The translations under genes and the position numbers were made by a program. From the NCBI RefSeq assembly GCF_037975245.1, contig NC_092582.1:22344577-22408576 (forward strand): a DNA stretch of 64,000 nt, given 5' to 3'. The notes under the pieces were generated by a model, which did no database searches, was not told where the DNA came from, and was given only the letters and a program-made list of their open reading frames with translations. This document shows, one piece after another, positions 37,244 to 48,100 of this stretch (its first letter is position 1; each line of letters starts with the position of its first letter). The DNA is from Apostichopus japonicus. Lineage: Eukaryota > Echinodermata > Holothuroidea > Aspidochirotida > Stichopodidae.

Positions 37244-40200
37244 TTAACCATATAATGTTTGCAACATCCTGCCTGGATTGCCTGTAATGTTCAATCCCTT
37301 TTCATGGAGAAAATTCATTATTTCCTCTGTGTTGGAATATTTCCCTACATTCCACCAAAAATCATGACTCTTAAAGCCTGTTGGAAAACATGGTGTCTGA
37401 TAGGTGACCAGAACCTGTAATTCACCCAATTTGTATCTAGCACGTTGGACTTTCATGTCTCCTTGTGGAGCATTTGCAAAAACTTTCTTTTGCCTTAATA
37501 TGCTATCTTTCATGGAAGGATATGGAATTGCTAATCCTTCATTATGTGCTCTTTTCTCTAAAAATGATGCAACATTCATTGGCTTAGTAGTCACAAGACA
37601 CATGATGTGATCTGAAGTTACCCCTGGCAAAATGTTACCAAACTCATCATGAAACTCAATATGTGCATCTTGCATGACATTAACATTTTCTGCATTAGAA
37701 GTGTTACTACTCAAAACATTTCGCATTCGTGCAACCTTTTCACTTGATGAACCCTTTGTTTTCAAGACCTGACGCAATTTCTGAATGTTAGTGATATTCT
37801 TAGTTTCAGAAGATGCTCTTACAAAACATGGTTTAAGCCTGTTATAATTGAATACATCACTAAGAATTTCTCCTTTGAGAGTGGCCAACAAATAATGAGT
37901 CCTATCCAAAACTTGATGGATCACTAGTGGTCCACACCATTCTGCAGCAATTTTGCGAGAGTTCGCAGTCAAGGAGGAAGACGTTGGCTTATATAGATAC
38001 ACTAATTGACCCGTTGAATAAATTGCACCTTTGTCTAGTTTTGCACTTATCTTAACATTTTGAGCATCTTGTTGCTTCTTTTGTAAGACCAACATTACCC
38101 TTGACAAATGATCAAATCGTTTCTTTAACAATGCAGCATATTCTCCATGAGATTGTGATAATCCTGCCATTGGATTGAATGATAAATTTGTAAGATTTGG
38201 TGGCTTACGTCCAAATGCAAGTTCAAATGGGCTATAGCTACCTAACTGAGGAGAGGAAAATGTGTTATATGCATAGGCTGATGTTGGGACAAACCGTACC
38301 CAATCCATACCAAACTGATTTAAGTTCACTTTGAGGAAATTTGAAAGAGTCTGAATGTGTCTTTCAACCTGTAAGCTTCCATGATTGCTTACACTGATGA
38401 ACCTTTGTTCAATGCCTAAAGCCTTACTTAAGAGCTCCACTAATTTTCCTGTAAGAGAAGCTGCCGCATCACTTATGATACAAGACGGTGGACCAAAAGT
38501 TGTGACTACCCTCTGCAATAATGCTTCACATATCGTTTCAGCATCAAGAGTCTTAAGAGAAACACATACAACAAATCTAGTGATCTCATCACAAACAACC
38601 ATCAAATGTTTAAATCCTGTAGCCGTTGTGGGCATAGTCTTGAAATCCAGACTAAGTCTGTCAAAAGGACGATAAGAATCAGGAATGCGAGCATGATATT
38701 GTCTCAATTTGTCCGGTTTCTTACGGAATTCTTGACAACGGAGACATGCCTGAATATAATTACTGATGCGTTGAAACATATTGCGCAGATAGAAATGCTG
38801 TCTAATGGTCAAATATGTACGCATTACACCCTGATGATTACTTAACAAGTCATCATGATAACGAGATATTATCTGTTCTACCATAGTCTCAGGTACGACT
38901 AACTGAAGAGTCATCTTAGCATCATTAGTCTCATGCAAAAATATCCTGAATAACAAACTATTACATAACAAATAATCCTCTGCTTGAGAACGAACAGTTC
39001 TAGCATGCTTAACATTACTTGGAATAATGTCATGTGCAAGAAAATCATAAATTGGTTTGTAGTAAGGACAAGTTTGTTGTTGAATTTGCAACTCTTTTAC
39101 GTCAAATGGCAGATCATAGTTTTTGATCAGCTTTCCTTGAATTGCCTTCATGACTTTATTCAATTCCTTTTGTTTTGGAATGTGCCCTGTAACCAAATGA
39201 TCAATGTTTGTTATGACTGGCTTTGGCTGAACAAATAATTCTGGAGGTGGTTCTCTGATTATCTCTTGCACTCTATGTCTACTCTGATCCACTAATCTTG
39301 GCTCTGTAGGTTGAGAAACACTTGTAAAATTTGGCACAACTAATATGTCAGGGCTAAATGAAGGTCCATTTTCACTCGGCATAGTAATAATAGGCCTTTC
39401 AATATATGTTTCTCTCTTGTCATTAGAAACATCTGGTGTAGTCGTCTTTTGTGACTCAGATTGTGGTCTCTGTGTAACATGCTCACTAGAATGTGTTGCC
39501 TTAGGAATGGATGTCCTTTTAACTCTATTTGTTGATACTTTGGCTGGGGAATCCTGCTTGGACTCCTTAGTGACTTTATTCGGAAATAAATCTGGAACTT
39601 TGACTCCCATTGACCTTGCCATTGACCTTGTCATGATTGGATTAAATGTCTCCTTAGGTGGAGTTGAAAAATCCTCACAAGAATTGACCTCTTGAGCAAC
39701 CTGATCTATTTCAGAGTGAAATTCCTGTGGTGCTCTAGACAAATAATCTGCCAAAACCAATTCTGAACCTTTCTTATAACCAACCTGAAATGTATATTCT
39801 GACAATTTGAACAGAAGCTTACGTAAGCGTGAAGTTGCTGGTTCTTGTTTTGACTTAAACAATTCAACAATGGCTGAGTGATCAACATATGCCTCAAATT
39901 CTACATTTTGCAATAAATGTTTGAATGCTGTCACATTAATAAATAGACCCATCATTTCTAATTCAGTTACACTATACCTCTGACATGCTGGTGGTAATAT
40001 CTTAGAGTAATATGCAATAATATTCTCTTTGCCATTAACTCTTTGTGTCAGGTATGATCCTGTTGCTACTCGTGATGTGTCGCTATATAATACAAAACGA
40101 CCATATTTCTGTGGCATATGCAATATAGGTGGATTACACAACAACTCTTTAATACTTTGAAATGCACACTGATGTTCCTCTGTCCATTTCAATACCTTTC

Positions 40201-42181
40201 TTTTACGACTCAAATGATGTAATGGTCTCAATAGTGCTTGAATATTTGGGAAAAATGAAGCCACATAATTAACTGCACCCACAAATCGTCTTACTGACTT
40301 AACATTGTGTGGTTTCGGTGTGTTCCTGATTGCTGCACATCTATCATGTAAAGGTTGGATACAAGCCTCACCTTCTGGGGTTATTGAGAGCAAATGTCCC
40401 ATATATCGGACTGAATTTTGAAAAATGCTACACTTTTTCGGAGAGATTTTCAATCCGTTGTCCATTAAAACCTTAAAAATTGCCTGTAGGTGTTGTTTGT
40501 GAGATCGTTTGTCTGCACTGTACACAACAATATCGTCATGATGAGCAATACAGAACTTATTTGAATTTGGGATCGTTGCCAAAATATCATTAATTTGCGA
40601 CTGAAAGATCGCTGGAGATAAATTCAATCCCTGTGGTAAGCGTTTATAATAATAATGCTTTCCTCCATGAAATGAAGCAATACCTGTATATTGTTGTGCA
40701 TGAACACTAAGTGGCAGACAGAAGAATGCAGACTTTAAATCGAGAACACCCAAAATTTTGGCTCCAGAGTACCCTATGGTACGGATAGTCTCATTCAGCA
40801 ATGGAAATGGGTGATTGAGACGTTTTATTCTACTGTTCAAGTAGCGAAAATCTGTGACAACCCTTTTGTCTTTTGTTCCCTTCTTTGGAATGAGGAAAAC
40901 CGGTGAGGTATAAGACTGATGTCCTACCGCTAAGATTCCTAATCGCACTAATTTGTCAAGCTCACTGGCGACAATGACTTTGTCCTCATCTGAAAGTCTA
41001 TAAGGACGTATGTAAAATGGCTCATCATTAGTAAGAGTAATATCAGCCTCATAATTTGGACAGTGAGATAATTCACCATAAAGAGAAAATGCATCTCTAT
41101 GTGAGTCTAGAAATTCATAAATGCTTTCTGTTTCTGAAGCATTTAGAATACTTTGTTCCAAATTAATGTTATCTCTCATGATTTCCTGTTCAGATTTGGA
41201 AACCAGGGGATCATCGACTGTCAAATGTGGATATCGATGTAAATTATATCGTGTAATTTCATCACGATTCTCTTTAGAGTTAGAATTGGTTCGAAAAAGA
41301 GACGGTTTTTCGATGTCTCTCATGACATTTAGAAAATCTAGGGAATCAGTAGGTATGTCTTCTGTGACCGTAATGATATCTGCTAAATCTAAATGAGCCA
41401 CTGTGCGAGAAGGATGCAGACAAAATTTCTGGTTACCCATGTTCCTTAGTAGAATCTTTGTTCTACCTTTATGCATTTTCACTAACATTCGTGAAGGACA
41501 CATACGAGATATTAGAGGAAACGGTTTAATAACCACATCTGCATTTCGTGCATATAATGGAAGACGTCCCTGTACAGTAATGTATCTTTGCTGACCTGGG
41601 TAAATAACAAATCTCTGCACTGGCCTAAGGAAAACTTTGGCTTGTTTAATTCTAAAACAGTTTGTGGTAAAGTCCAAAGATCCATTCAATTCCTTCAGAG
41701 TTTGACTACCTAATATTAAGTCAATACCTGTCAGGTTTGCAGCAATTAAAGCAGAAAGCTGAAATTCATGACTCTGAATTTTGACCTGAAATGTTATCGT
41801 GCTATACGCATGAATAAACTGACCATTACCCAACTTTAGGTTTACTACATCAACTGAGACTGGTTGTATAGAGGATAAATACTTTGAATTTTGCACTGTA
41901 GAAGAAGAAATGATAGAGCGTGTTGCTCCACTATCAAACAACAATGAAATTCCTTTACCATCATGTAAAGTACCTCTTACAAAATTACGTGTGTCCAGTT
42001 GAATATCCACATTACGGTCGTTACCTGTATATTTAGAACTAGGAATATTACTATTCTTCCAAATATTATTTGTTTTACGTTTCGAGCTTCCCTTACTTGG
42101 TACTTTGTCTGGAGTCACTGTATGATGAGTGCAATCATAAGTGCTCCCTACTGAAAATTCTGTGTTGGTACTCTGTTTACC
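37244..42181 (-). CDS. pol: Pol polyprotein of the Ty3/gypsy element (protease, RT, RNase H, integrase)
   Basis: An unbroken frame of about 1645 codons, open from just after a TAA at 42184-42182; no ATG lies near its start, so it is probably made by -1 frameshift from gag (34-base overlap). Residues counted from 42118. Protease: LLFDSGATRSII with D62. Reverse transcriptase (about 365-580): GVLDLKSAFF with D460, LPQGLNLSPAIFQ, and the active site IAHHDDIVVYS (526-529), where the usual Tyr or Phe of YxDD is His. RNase H: D680 (LYSDTS), E719, D746, D791. Integrase zinc finger H1088, H1095, C1125, C1128, then D1158, D1217 and E1252, which gives the canonical 34-residue gap between the last two. 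A GPY/F-like module (EWCGPLVIHQVL) follows. A linker of about 280 residues separates RNase H from integrase, and about 200 unrecognised residues end the protein. Confidence 0.95.
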   Translation of the reverse strand, partial: GKQSTNTEFSVGSTYDCTHHTVTPDKVPSKGSSKRKTNNIWKNSNIPSSKYTGNDRNVDIQLDTRNFVRGTLHDGKGISLLFDSGATRSIISSSTVQNSKYLSSIQPVSVDVVNLKLGNGQFIHAYSTITFQVKIQSHEFQLSALIAANLTGIDLILGSQTLKELNGSLDFTTNCFRIKQAKVFLRPVQRFVIYPGQQRYITVQGRLPLYARNADVVIKPFPLISRMCPSRMLVKMHKGRTKILLRNMGNQKFCLHPSRTVAHLDLADIITVTEDIPTDSLDFLNVMRDIEKPSLFRTNSNSKENRDEITRYNLHRYPHLTVDDPLVSKSEQEIMRDNINLEQSILNASETESIYEFLDSHRDAFSLYGELSHCPNYEADITLTNDEPFYIRPYRLSDEDKVIVASELDKLVRLGILAVGHQSYTSPVFLIPKKGTKDKRVVTDFRYLNSRIKRLNHPFPLLNETIRTIGYSGAKILGVLDLKSAFFCLPLSVHAQQYTGIASFHGGKHYYYKRLPQGLNLSPAIFQSQINDILATIPNSNKFCIAHHDDIVVYSADKRSHKQHLQAIFKVLMDNGLKISPKKCSIFQNSVRYMGHLLSITPEGEACIQPLHDRCAAIRNTPKPHNVKSVRRFVGAVNYVASFFPNIQALLRPLHHLSRKRKVLKWTEEHQCAFQSIKELLCNPPILHMPQKYGRFVLYSDTSRVATGSYLTQRVNGKENIIAYYSKILPPACQRYSVTELEMMGLFINVTAFKHLLQNVEFEAYVDHSAIVELFKSKQEPATSRLRKLLFKLSEYTFQVGYKKGSELVLADYLSRAPQEFHSEIDQVAQEVNSCEDFSTPPKETFNPIMTRSMARSMGVKVPDLFPNKVTKESKQDSPAKVSTNRVKRTSIPKATHSSEHVTQRPQSESQKTTTPDVSNDKRETYIERPIITMPSENGPSFSPDILVVPNFTSVSQPTEPRLVDQSRHRVQEIIREPPPELFVQPKPVITNIDHLVTGHIPKQKELNKVMKAIQGKLIKNYDLPFDVKELQIQQQTCPYYKPIYDFLAHDIIPSNVKHARTVRSQAEDYLLCNSLLFRIFLHETNDAKMTLQLVVPETMVEQIISRYHDDLLSNHQGVMRTYLTIRQHFYLRNMFQRISNYIQACLRCQEFRKKPDKLRQYHARIPDSYRPFDRLSLDFKTMPTTATGFKHLMVVCDEITRFVVCVSLKTLDAETICEALLQRVVTTFGPPSCIISDAAASLTGKLVELLSKALGIEQRFISVSNHGSLQVERHIQTLSNFLKVNLNQFGMDWVRFVPTSAYAYNTFSSPQLGSYSPFELAFGRKPPNLTNLSFNPMAGLSQSHGEYAALLKKRFDHLSRVMLVLQKKQQDAQNVKISAKLDKGAIYSTGQLVYLYKPTSSSLTANSRKIAAEWCGPLVIHQVLDRTHYLLATLKGEILSDVFNYNRLKPCFVRASSETKNITNIQKLRQVLKTKGSSSEKVARMRNVLSSNTSNAENVNVMQDAHIEFHDEFGNILPGVTSDHIMCLVTTKPMNVASFLEKRAHNEGLAIPYPSMKDSILRQKKVFANAPQGDMKVQRARYKLGELQVLVTYQTPCFPTGFKSHDFWWNVGKYSNTEEIMNFLHEKGLNITGNPGRMLQTLYG
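42148..42181 (-). promoter_or_regulatory. Gag-pol overlap, candidate -1 frameshift site
   Basis: Pol lies in the -1 frame relative to gag and is open over the last 11 gag codons only. A T4 run (42157-42154), read AAT TTT CAG TAG in gag, is the only plausible slip point, two codons before the gag stop. It is not a canonical X XXY YYZ heptamer. Confidence 0.5.
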
Positions 42182-43098
42182 TTAGCCTCTATTTCATGGC
42201 TTAGGCGAATTTGGCAATATTGTGCAAAATGACCTCGATTTTGGCAGTAGTAACAAGTGACTGAAGGATTAAAATACGGTAACATTCTCCTGTTATTATT
42301 CTGACCTGTCCTAGGACCACGAGAATCACGAGAACTATATCTTTGCCTCATATCTTTTGGATTGTCTTGCGATTCTGACCTACGTGACTGATCAAACTTG
42401 GTCTCTAATTCCTGAATTTTGGTACACAACTCGTGTATCTCAGAAGATGCAGAAATAGTAGGAGTCTGAACAGAAGACGCTTTGTCGTGCATTGCCATAA
42501 ATGGTTCGGAAGATGCCGGGGGTTGACTTTGGATTTGTAAGTCAAAAAAGCACTGTACTTTCATGACCAAATCTGCAATTGTTGCTTGTGGTGTTGCAGA
42601 CATTAACACTGCTGAGCGGCATTGCAAAGGCAGGGTCGAGATCAATTTATCTCTAATTTGGTCCTCGCCATAATTTAATTGTGCTGCAGCTTTTGAAATT
42701 TTGGCCAAATGAGCTTGAGCTGTATCACCTGGCGTATAGCTTAATGCATGAAATGCCTGTGATTTAGCGTAGGAAGAAGTGCCTGGACTGAAACGAGCAA
42801 GGAATTGCTTCCGCATATCAGCAATAGTTGAAAAATTTTTGTTTTCAATCCAGAGTCTGGCTTGGCCTTTAAGTGTTCGCTTAAATATGCGACATATTTC
42901 ATTAAATTCTTCCGCTACAGGGGTGGTTTGGGACGGCAATTTATGCAACTCTAAATAATCTTCAAATCCCAAATAATGAGCTTCTGCTAAATCTGCATCT
43001 ATTACATCGCCCTGAAATCGTGATGGCAAAAAATCAGTGGGCCTATGTTTCTGCATAACATTAACAGAGGTCGAAGTTTCCTGTTCACTGACGGACAT
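42148..43098 (-). CDS. gag: Gag protein of the Ty3/gypsy element
   Basis: 316 residues from an ATG at 43098, uninterrupted. Gag packages the element RNA and forms the particle. The middle (about 60-190) is helical and resembles a retrotransposon capsid (NKNFSTIADMRKQFLARFSP). An Arg-rich region precedes one CCHC zinc knuckle, CYYCQNRGHFAQYC, at 282-295, the nucleocapsid RNA-binding motif. The stop lies inside the start of the pol frame. Confidence 0.93.
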   Translation of the reverse strand: MSVSEQETSTSVNVMQKHRPTDFLPSRFQGDVIDADLAEAHYLGFEDYLELHKLPSQTTPVAEEFNEICRIFKRTLKGQARLWIENKNFSTIADMRKQFLARFSPGTSSYAKSQAFHALSYTPGDTAQAHLAKISKAAAQLNYGEDQIRDKLISTLPLQCRSAVLMSATPQATIADLVMKVQCFFDLQIQSQPPASSEPFMAMHDKASSVQTPTISASSEIHELCTKIQELETKFDQSRRSESQDNPKDMRQRYSSRDSRGPRTGQNNNRRMLPYFNPSVTCYYCQNRGHFAQYCQIRLSHEIEAKVNRVPTQNFQ

Positions 43099-43765
43099 TA
43101 TGCCGCATACAATTAGGCTAGTTATGAGTATACAACATGAGCCTATACTTAATTGAACACACTATCGACCGCAATTAAATACAAATAACAAATATGCAAT
43201 ACATGGACACGATTAAAATAACTTAACGGTACACTCTGATCTCAAATAGGGGTTGGGATACAAATTGGCATGATTTCACTCACCCTTAAGTTTAAATATG
43301 AACTGGTAGTGGTACTGCAAACGATGAAGTCCCTCGGTTAGCAGTAGTAGTTGCGGCAGGTAGTAGCAGTAGCAGGTGGGCCTACATCTCGTAGTAACTG
43401 CAGATTCGTTCGCCGTTAACATCGGGTAGAGTCTAGGCTTAGATCGCGATGTTCAGTTCTGATGTTTAGAGCTGTAGTATGACTAACTACTAGTTGCGCG
43501 AATGTTCAAACGCGAACTGCATGCTGGGTTGATCATCGTTAGTGTACAGATCAGTGGTTCCGGCATCCGGTGTACAGGCTTAGGCTAGTATAGGCCGTCT
43601 TCCCTCGTAGAGTGTTTCAGTTAGGCTAGGTCGTGAACATACGTTGTCCCTCGTTAGGTCTTCGGGCCAAAAAAATCCTTCTGTTCGTTATTGATCGTAA
43701 CGAACGAAAGTTGTGAAAGTTCCGTTACCGTTTTGTTCCTGAAGAAAGCAACCGCTCCTCCACCA
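43099..43765 (-). other. Leader of the LTR element with primer-binding site
   Basis: 667 bases between the 5' LTR and the gag ATG. The first 15 bases after the LTR (TGGTGGAGGAGCGGT) are the candidate primer-binding site. The rest has a GTAGTAG-rich stretch near 43340-43380 and no long open frame. Confidence 0.6.
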
Positions 43766-44520
43766 TGTAATATTGTGACGAGCCCGCTCCTCCGATAGTA
43801 AAACTATATCGGGACTCGCGATAGAAAGGTACTGGGATATATTGATGCCGTATTTACGCTTCTTCAGGAGATGTCTCGAACGGAAGAAAACAATGACTTC
43901 ACACAAAAAACAAGTTGACGAGATAGGATTTGATTATTGATTCGGTATAATTTCTTCTCTGTTGATTCTCTTAACAAATAAAACTAAATTACAATGATTT
44001 GACTTGACTTGACTCCGTCAATTAAACAATTAGGAGTGATGAAATGGTGACGAAGCAACGAACTGATCACGGAGCGCTGACGGAGTGATAAATTTGCTGA
44101 TCAAGTGATAAATTTGCTGACGGAGTGCTCAAACTTTCGGCCTCCTTTTACTTTTAAACCTTACTTCCATAAAAATCTCACTGCGCACAATCAGTAGGCA
44201 GCCAATAACCTGACCATCCTGTATTAACTTAACGATATAAAAATAAGTGCACTGGCACTGATCTGCCCTGATTGGTTGGGAGTTTGGAAGTCCATCCCCT
44301 TTCTTCGAAACTTCCATACCACGTGAGAGAACCTTCTCGAATGTTCCACAGACATAATGGAATCTATTTTGGGAAAAGGCCCTGTACCAAGATTCAATAA
44401 GATAGTTAAAAACTTCTCGTGGGAAAACTGAATCCATGACCTAGATAAATACATAAGAGGCCTGTAAGGTGTCTCGATGGAGTGTTTCGGTAACATCAAA
44501 GGGATGGTATTACTATTTCA
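43766..44520 (-). repeat. 5' LTR
   Basis: Same 755-bp sequence as 35225-35979. In element orientation it should hold the promoter and transcription start; no clear TATA box was picked out. Confidence 0.97.
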
Positions 44521-45166
44521 TATTATAATTAAATTTTGATAAAATTAATTCACATAATGATTTATATTTGTCTTCATTTAAGTTTCGGTGATCTTCCCTT
44601 GGCATTGCCGGCACGACCCTTTCCTTAAAACGCAATAAATTCCCTCCCGAGAGTCAGTCATAAAAACACCAGCACAGTTATTATTATTATTACGACTTGT
44701 TCCCTATAGTTATTGCTATGACTAATAGTCTCAGACTCCAGCCAATCATCGACGACAGTCTGTGACTGTAGGAGATGGATGGCACATAGCTTACCAGTGC
44801 TGTACGTTTAACCTAGCACATTGTGAGGATGACTTATTGGTCACCCTTCTATATATGTAATTTATTACATCACGCATAGAAATCGGCCACGAACAAGGGC
44901 TAATTCAAACTCGTCGTGCAGTATGACCAATCACAGAAACTCTACCATAGATGCTACAACATCTCCACATGACTTTTTCATTTCGGAACAATCAAACACA
45001 ATGTCCAATCTTCTGCCCTCACTGCTCCATTGTCACCTTTCTGCTCAATTCCCACTTAATAAATGTTCTTCTGATCTATTTATCCCTCATTTCTATATTT
45101 ATCTGTTTTGTCCCTTGAGGGTGGTGGGGGGGGGCTTGTTGTCCTCATTCATTCTCCTTTGCATTT
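44521..45166. other. Spacer between the LTR element and ZNHIT6
   Basis: Contains the ZNHIT6 3' UTR on the minus strand. No clear AATAAA on that strand was found. No gene seen. Confidence 0.5.
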
Positions 45167-48100
45167 TCACTTTCTTTTCTCACTCTGCCCATCTGGTTTA
45201 TCAGTTTCTTGTCCGACTCCCCCACCGTTAGCGCCGGTCTTTTGCATCTTGGGTTTCCTTCTGTTCTGTCGCCCTCTATTATACCTCCGATTTCTTTTCC
45301 GTTTGTTGGGATTCCTGTTATCCTCCGAATGCCGGGTGGAATCGGTCTCTGCAAAAAATGTACACAAAAAAGGCATCGATCCAGAACGACCTATGGCCAT
45401 AACAATAACGCTTGCTAGCCGAAATAATACATGTTACTATAAAGAATAACAACCCATTGATACAAATCAATGGTATCGGGTTTTCATGGACAAAAACGAC
45501 CCAAATTTCTCAACGTGTCAAATATCCCGTATATTACTCCGACCTCGTTCTATAAGAGATTTGTTTTTGCCCACAGCCTTGGTTGATGTGAGATATGCGT
45601 CTAAAATATCAATTTTTCTCTTTAAAAATCAGAATAACCCAGCATCCTACATTGTAAGAATTGGAGACAAGAAAATGTACTTTATTATGGTTGTAATCAT
45701 TAATTAAACTTTTTTTTTGGCTTTTACTGCACACTTCATGAGCATTCTCTGTTAAATGTCAAACAGATACTCATACATCTCCAAGCACCAACGATTGTAA
45801 TGCAAGATATCTCTTGACTTTACAATGAGAAGATCATTCACCACATTTGATTTTACAATTCGTTTTCATATCTAGACATACATACTGAAAGAAGGACAAA
45901 CCAACATACTTCTTAGAAAAAAAAGAAAAAAAATCACATCAAAAATGTTGAATTTAAATGTCATTTTTTTCCCCCTCTGATATTTAGCAAGAACTTTGAC
46001 GACATGCTGTTTTCTACATTTGGCATTTTGCACCGGGCTTTTAGGTCTGTAAAACACAGCATGCTAGGACATTTTTCTGTGAACATATTTCTTCCTGGGT
46101 CACACAGTTTATTACCTTGCTAGAAATATAAGAAATGGTGTTCCAGTTAAATAATATACTTAATCCAGAAAATTTATATAAATGATGGATAAAAATTTTG
46201 TGTGGCCGAATAACATACACCATTTTAAGGCCGGGTTTAATAATAGACTTCTACACTGGTTACAAACCCCACGCACAATAGTTTGTCAGACAAGCATAGA
46301 ACTGCGAGACAAGGAAGGTTGGAGGTGGGTGTGGGGGGGGGGGGTAGAAACGATTCCGGCTTTGCCCTATTTTGTGACCTCTGTTCCACAAAGTCTATTG
46401 TTGCCCTGACAGTATGACTTTTGACCATAGAGGGACAATTCATCAATTGTGGTCAAAGGTTGAATACTTCATTCACTTACGTTTTACGACCGGTTCTGGC
46501 TCTACGATCTTGAACTCGTCCAGCTTGTCGTCAAGGGCGACCAGCAGTGTTGGGTATTCGACGACGGACTTGCCAACAAAATTGTCCTTCAGGGTTTTGG
46601 ACTTATCCAGAAGATGGAAGCTGCACAGAAAAACAGAAAAGGAGAAGTGTACGGGTGGGAGAAGTGAGGGGGGGGGGTGGGAGGAAGGATTAATAACAAC
46701 ACCTTGTACTGAACATTCTCGTATGAGGTTAACTTTTCTTGACTCTATTCTCTGCAAATTTAAAGTGAATATCACTTTTCTGAAAAGTTTGAACTATTTT
46801 AGTATAAATAAAGTACATGAGTAAGGCTTACTTGAACAAACATCACATCAGGACTTGGAAGGTTGATGCACAACAATTTGAGGTCAGAGGTCAAGTGTAG
46901 GCTAATAGACCATCAATCTGTTCCATAGTGTTAGCACTGAAAAAATGCTTCTTTTGGTTTTGATATGTTGACCTCTACTGACCTCTACTAAAAAATAAAT
47001 AGGGTTCATCTGCTCTATGCCGGGCATCAGCATACTAAGTTTCAAATTCATCCAATTTTCCATTTACCTGGAGATATCATAGTTATCAGTCTTTGACCTG
47101 TGATGACCTCAATTGACCTTGAATATATAGAGTTCATCTACTCAATGTGTGGTATCTACTGTGCACACTGTACCATACTTCATATGTAATTCACCTCAGA
47201 CTCCCAATTCTTACAGTAAGATATCGTGTGTACCAGTATTTGATACCTAGACCCCTGCTAATGTCAAATGACCTTCCACCCTTCAATAAAAACAGTATGG
47301 TTCATCTATTCAATATGGGGAGGGGGGTGCATCCACATACTATATAAATATGATACTCATGAAAGATGACCTTCTTGAAAATATTTTGTTTACAAGCAAG
47401 GAATCACACATACATGCCAACCCACAAACATACACACACATGCAAATGGCATCGTTATTGCAAAGGTCTGTCATGTACAAATAAAAGATCAGCCCAAATT
47501 TACTTTCCCTGTTTCTTTGCTTTGCATGTTTCCTGCGGTTCGAAATCCATTATTCTTCGATGTCGGTAAAGTGACAAAGACCTTGAGAGAATATCGAATA
47601 AAGCAATTTATGACTTACCCTCTTTTCTCTTTGTCTTGATATGGTTTAGATTTAATGAGCACCTTGACATTCTCCAGACCTCCGGCTTGCGTATAAAGCT
47701 TCACTCTAAACAGATAAAAAGGAAGGCAAGAAAGGAAAAGCGAATGAACATGCTGCCTCTAAATGTCTAGCAATTTGCAAGTTTTCAAACATATTTTTTC
47801 TCAAGGTTTAAGCAATTTCAAGATGTTTCCAGACATTGAGGCAGTTAAATTGTACCAAGAAGGAAACATTCTCTGAAATTGATCATCAAGAAAATCTCTA
47901 AAAAAAACCTTGAAAATTTCTGATATTCTAGCAGATTTGGGGCTTTGTTCACTTTCCATTGGTTGGCTGCAGATACAGTAAAATTGCACTCACTAGGTGA
48001 TTTGACCAATCAGTGTCCATGATTCTGGGTATCCTCTGTCATGTCCAAAACAGGCATGATTCGTGATTAACAACCGTTAATGAGCTTGGTTTTTCTGAAA

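Larger units (their letters stand above)
35225..44520 (-). mobile_element. Complete Ty3/gypsy LTR retrotransposon, about 9.3 kb
   Basis: Two direct repeats of 755 bp flank gag and pol on the minus strand. The LTRs begin TG and end CA in element orientation. A candidate primer-binding site TGGTGGAGGAGCGGT (43765-43751) abuts the 5' LTR; its first nine bases fit an alanine tRNA end. A polypurine tract GAGGGGGA (35992-35985) lies five bases from the 3' LTR. The leader is 667 bases, and 1.26 kb of non-coding sequence separates pol from the 3' LTR. No env-like frame is present. The order protease, reverse transcriptase, RNase H, integrase places it in the Ty3/gypsy group. Only TAT is shared at the two flanks, so a clear 4-6 bp target duplication is not seen. 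Confidence 0.95.

Noticed and set aside
35220-44526. Clear 5-bp target site duplication for the LTR element
   Set aside because: The flanks are GTTAT on the left and TATTA on the right; only TAT is shared, which could be chance.
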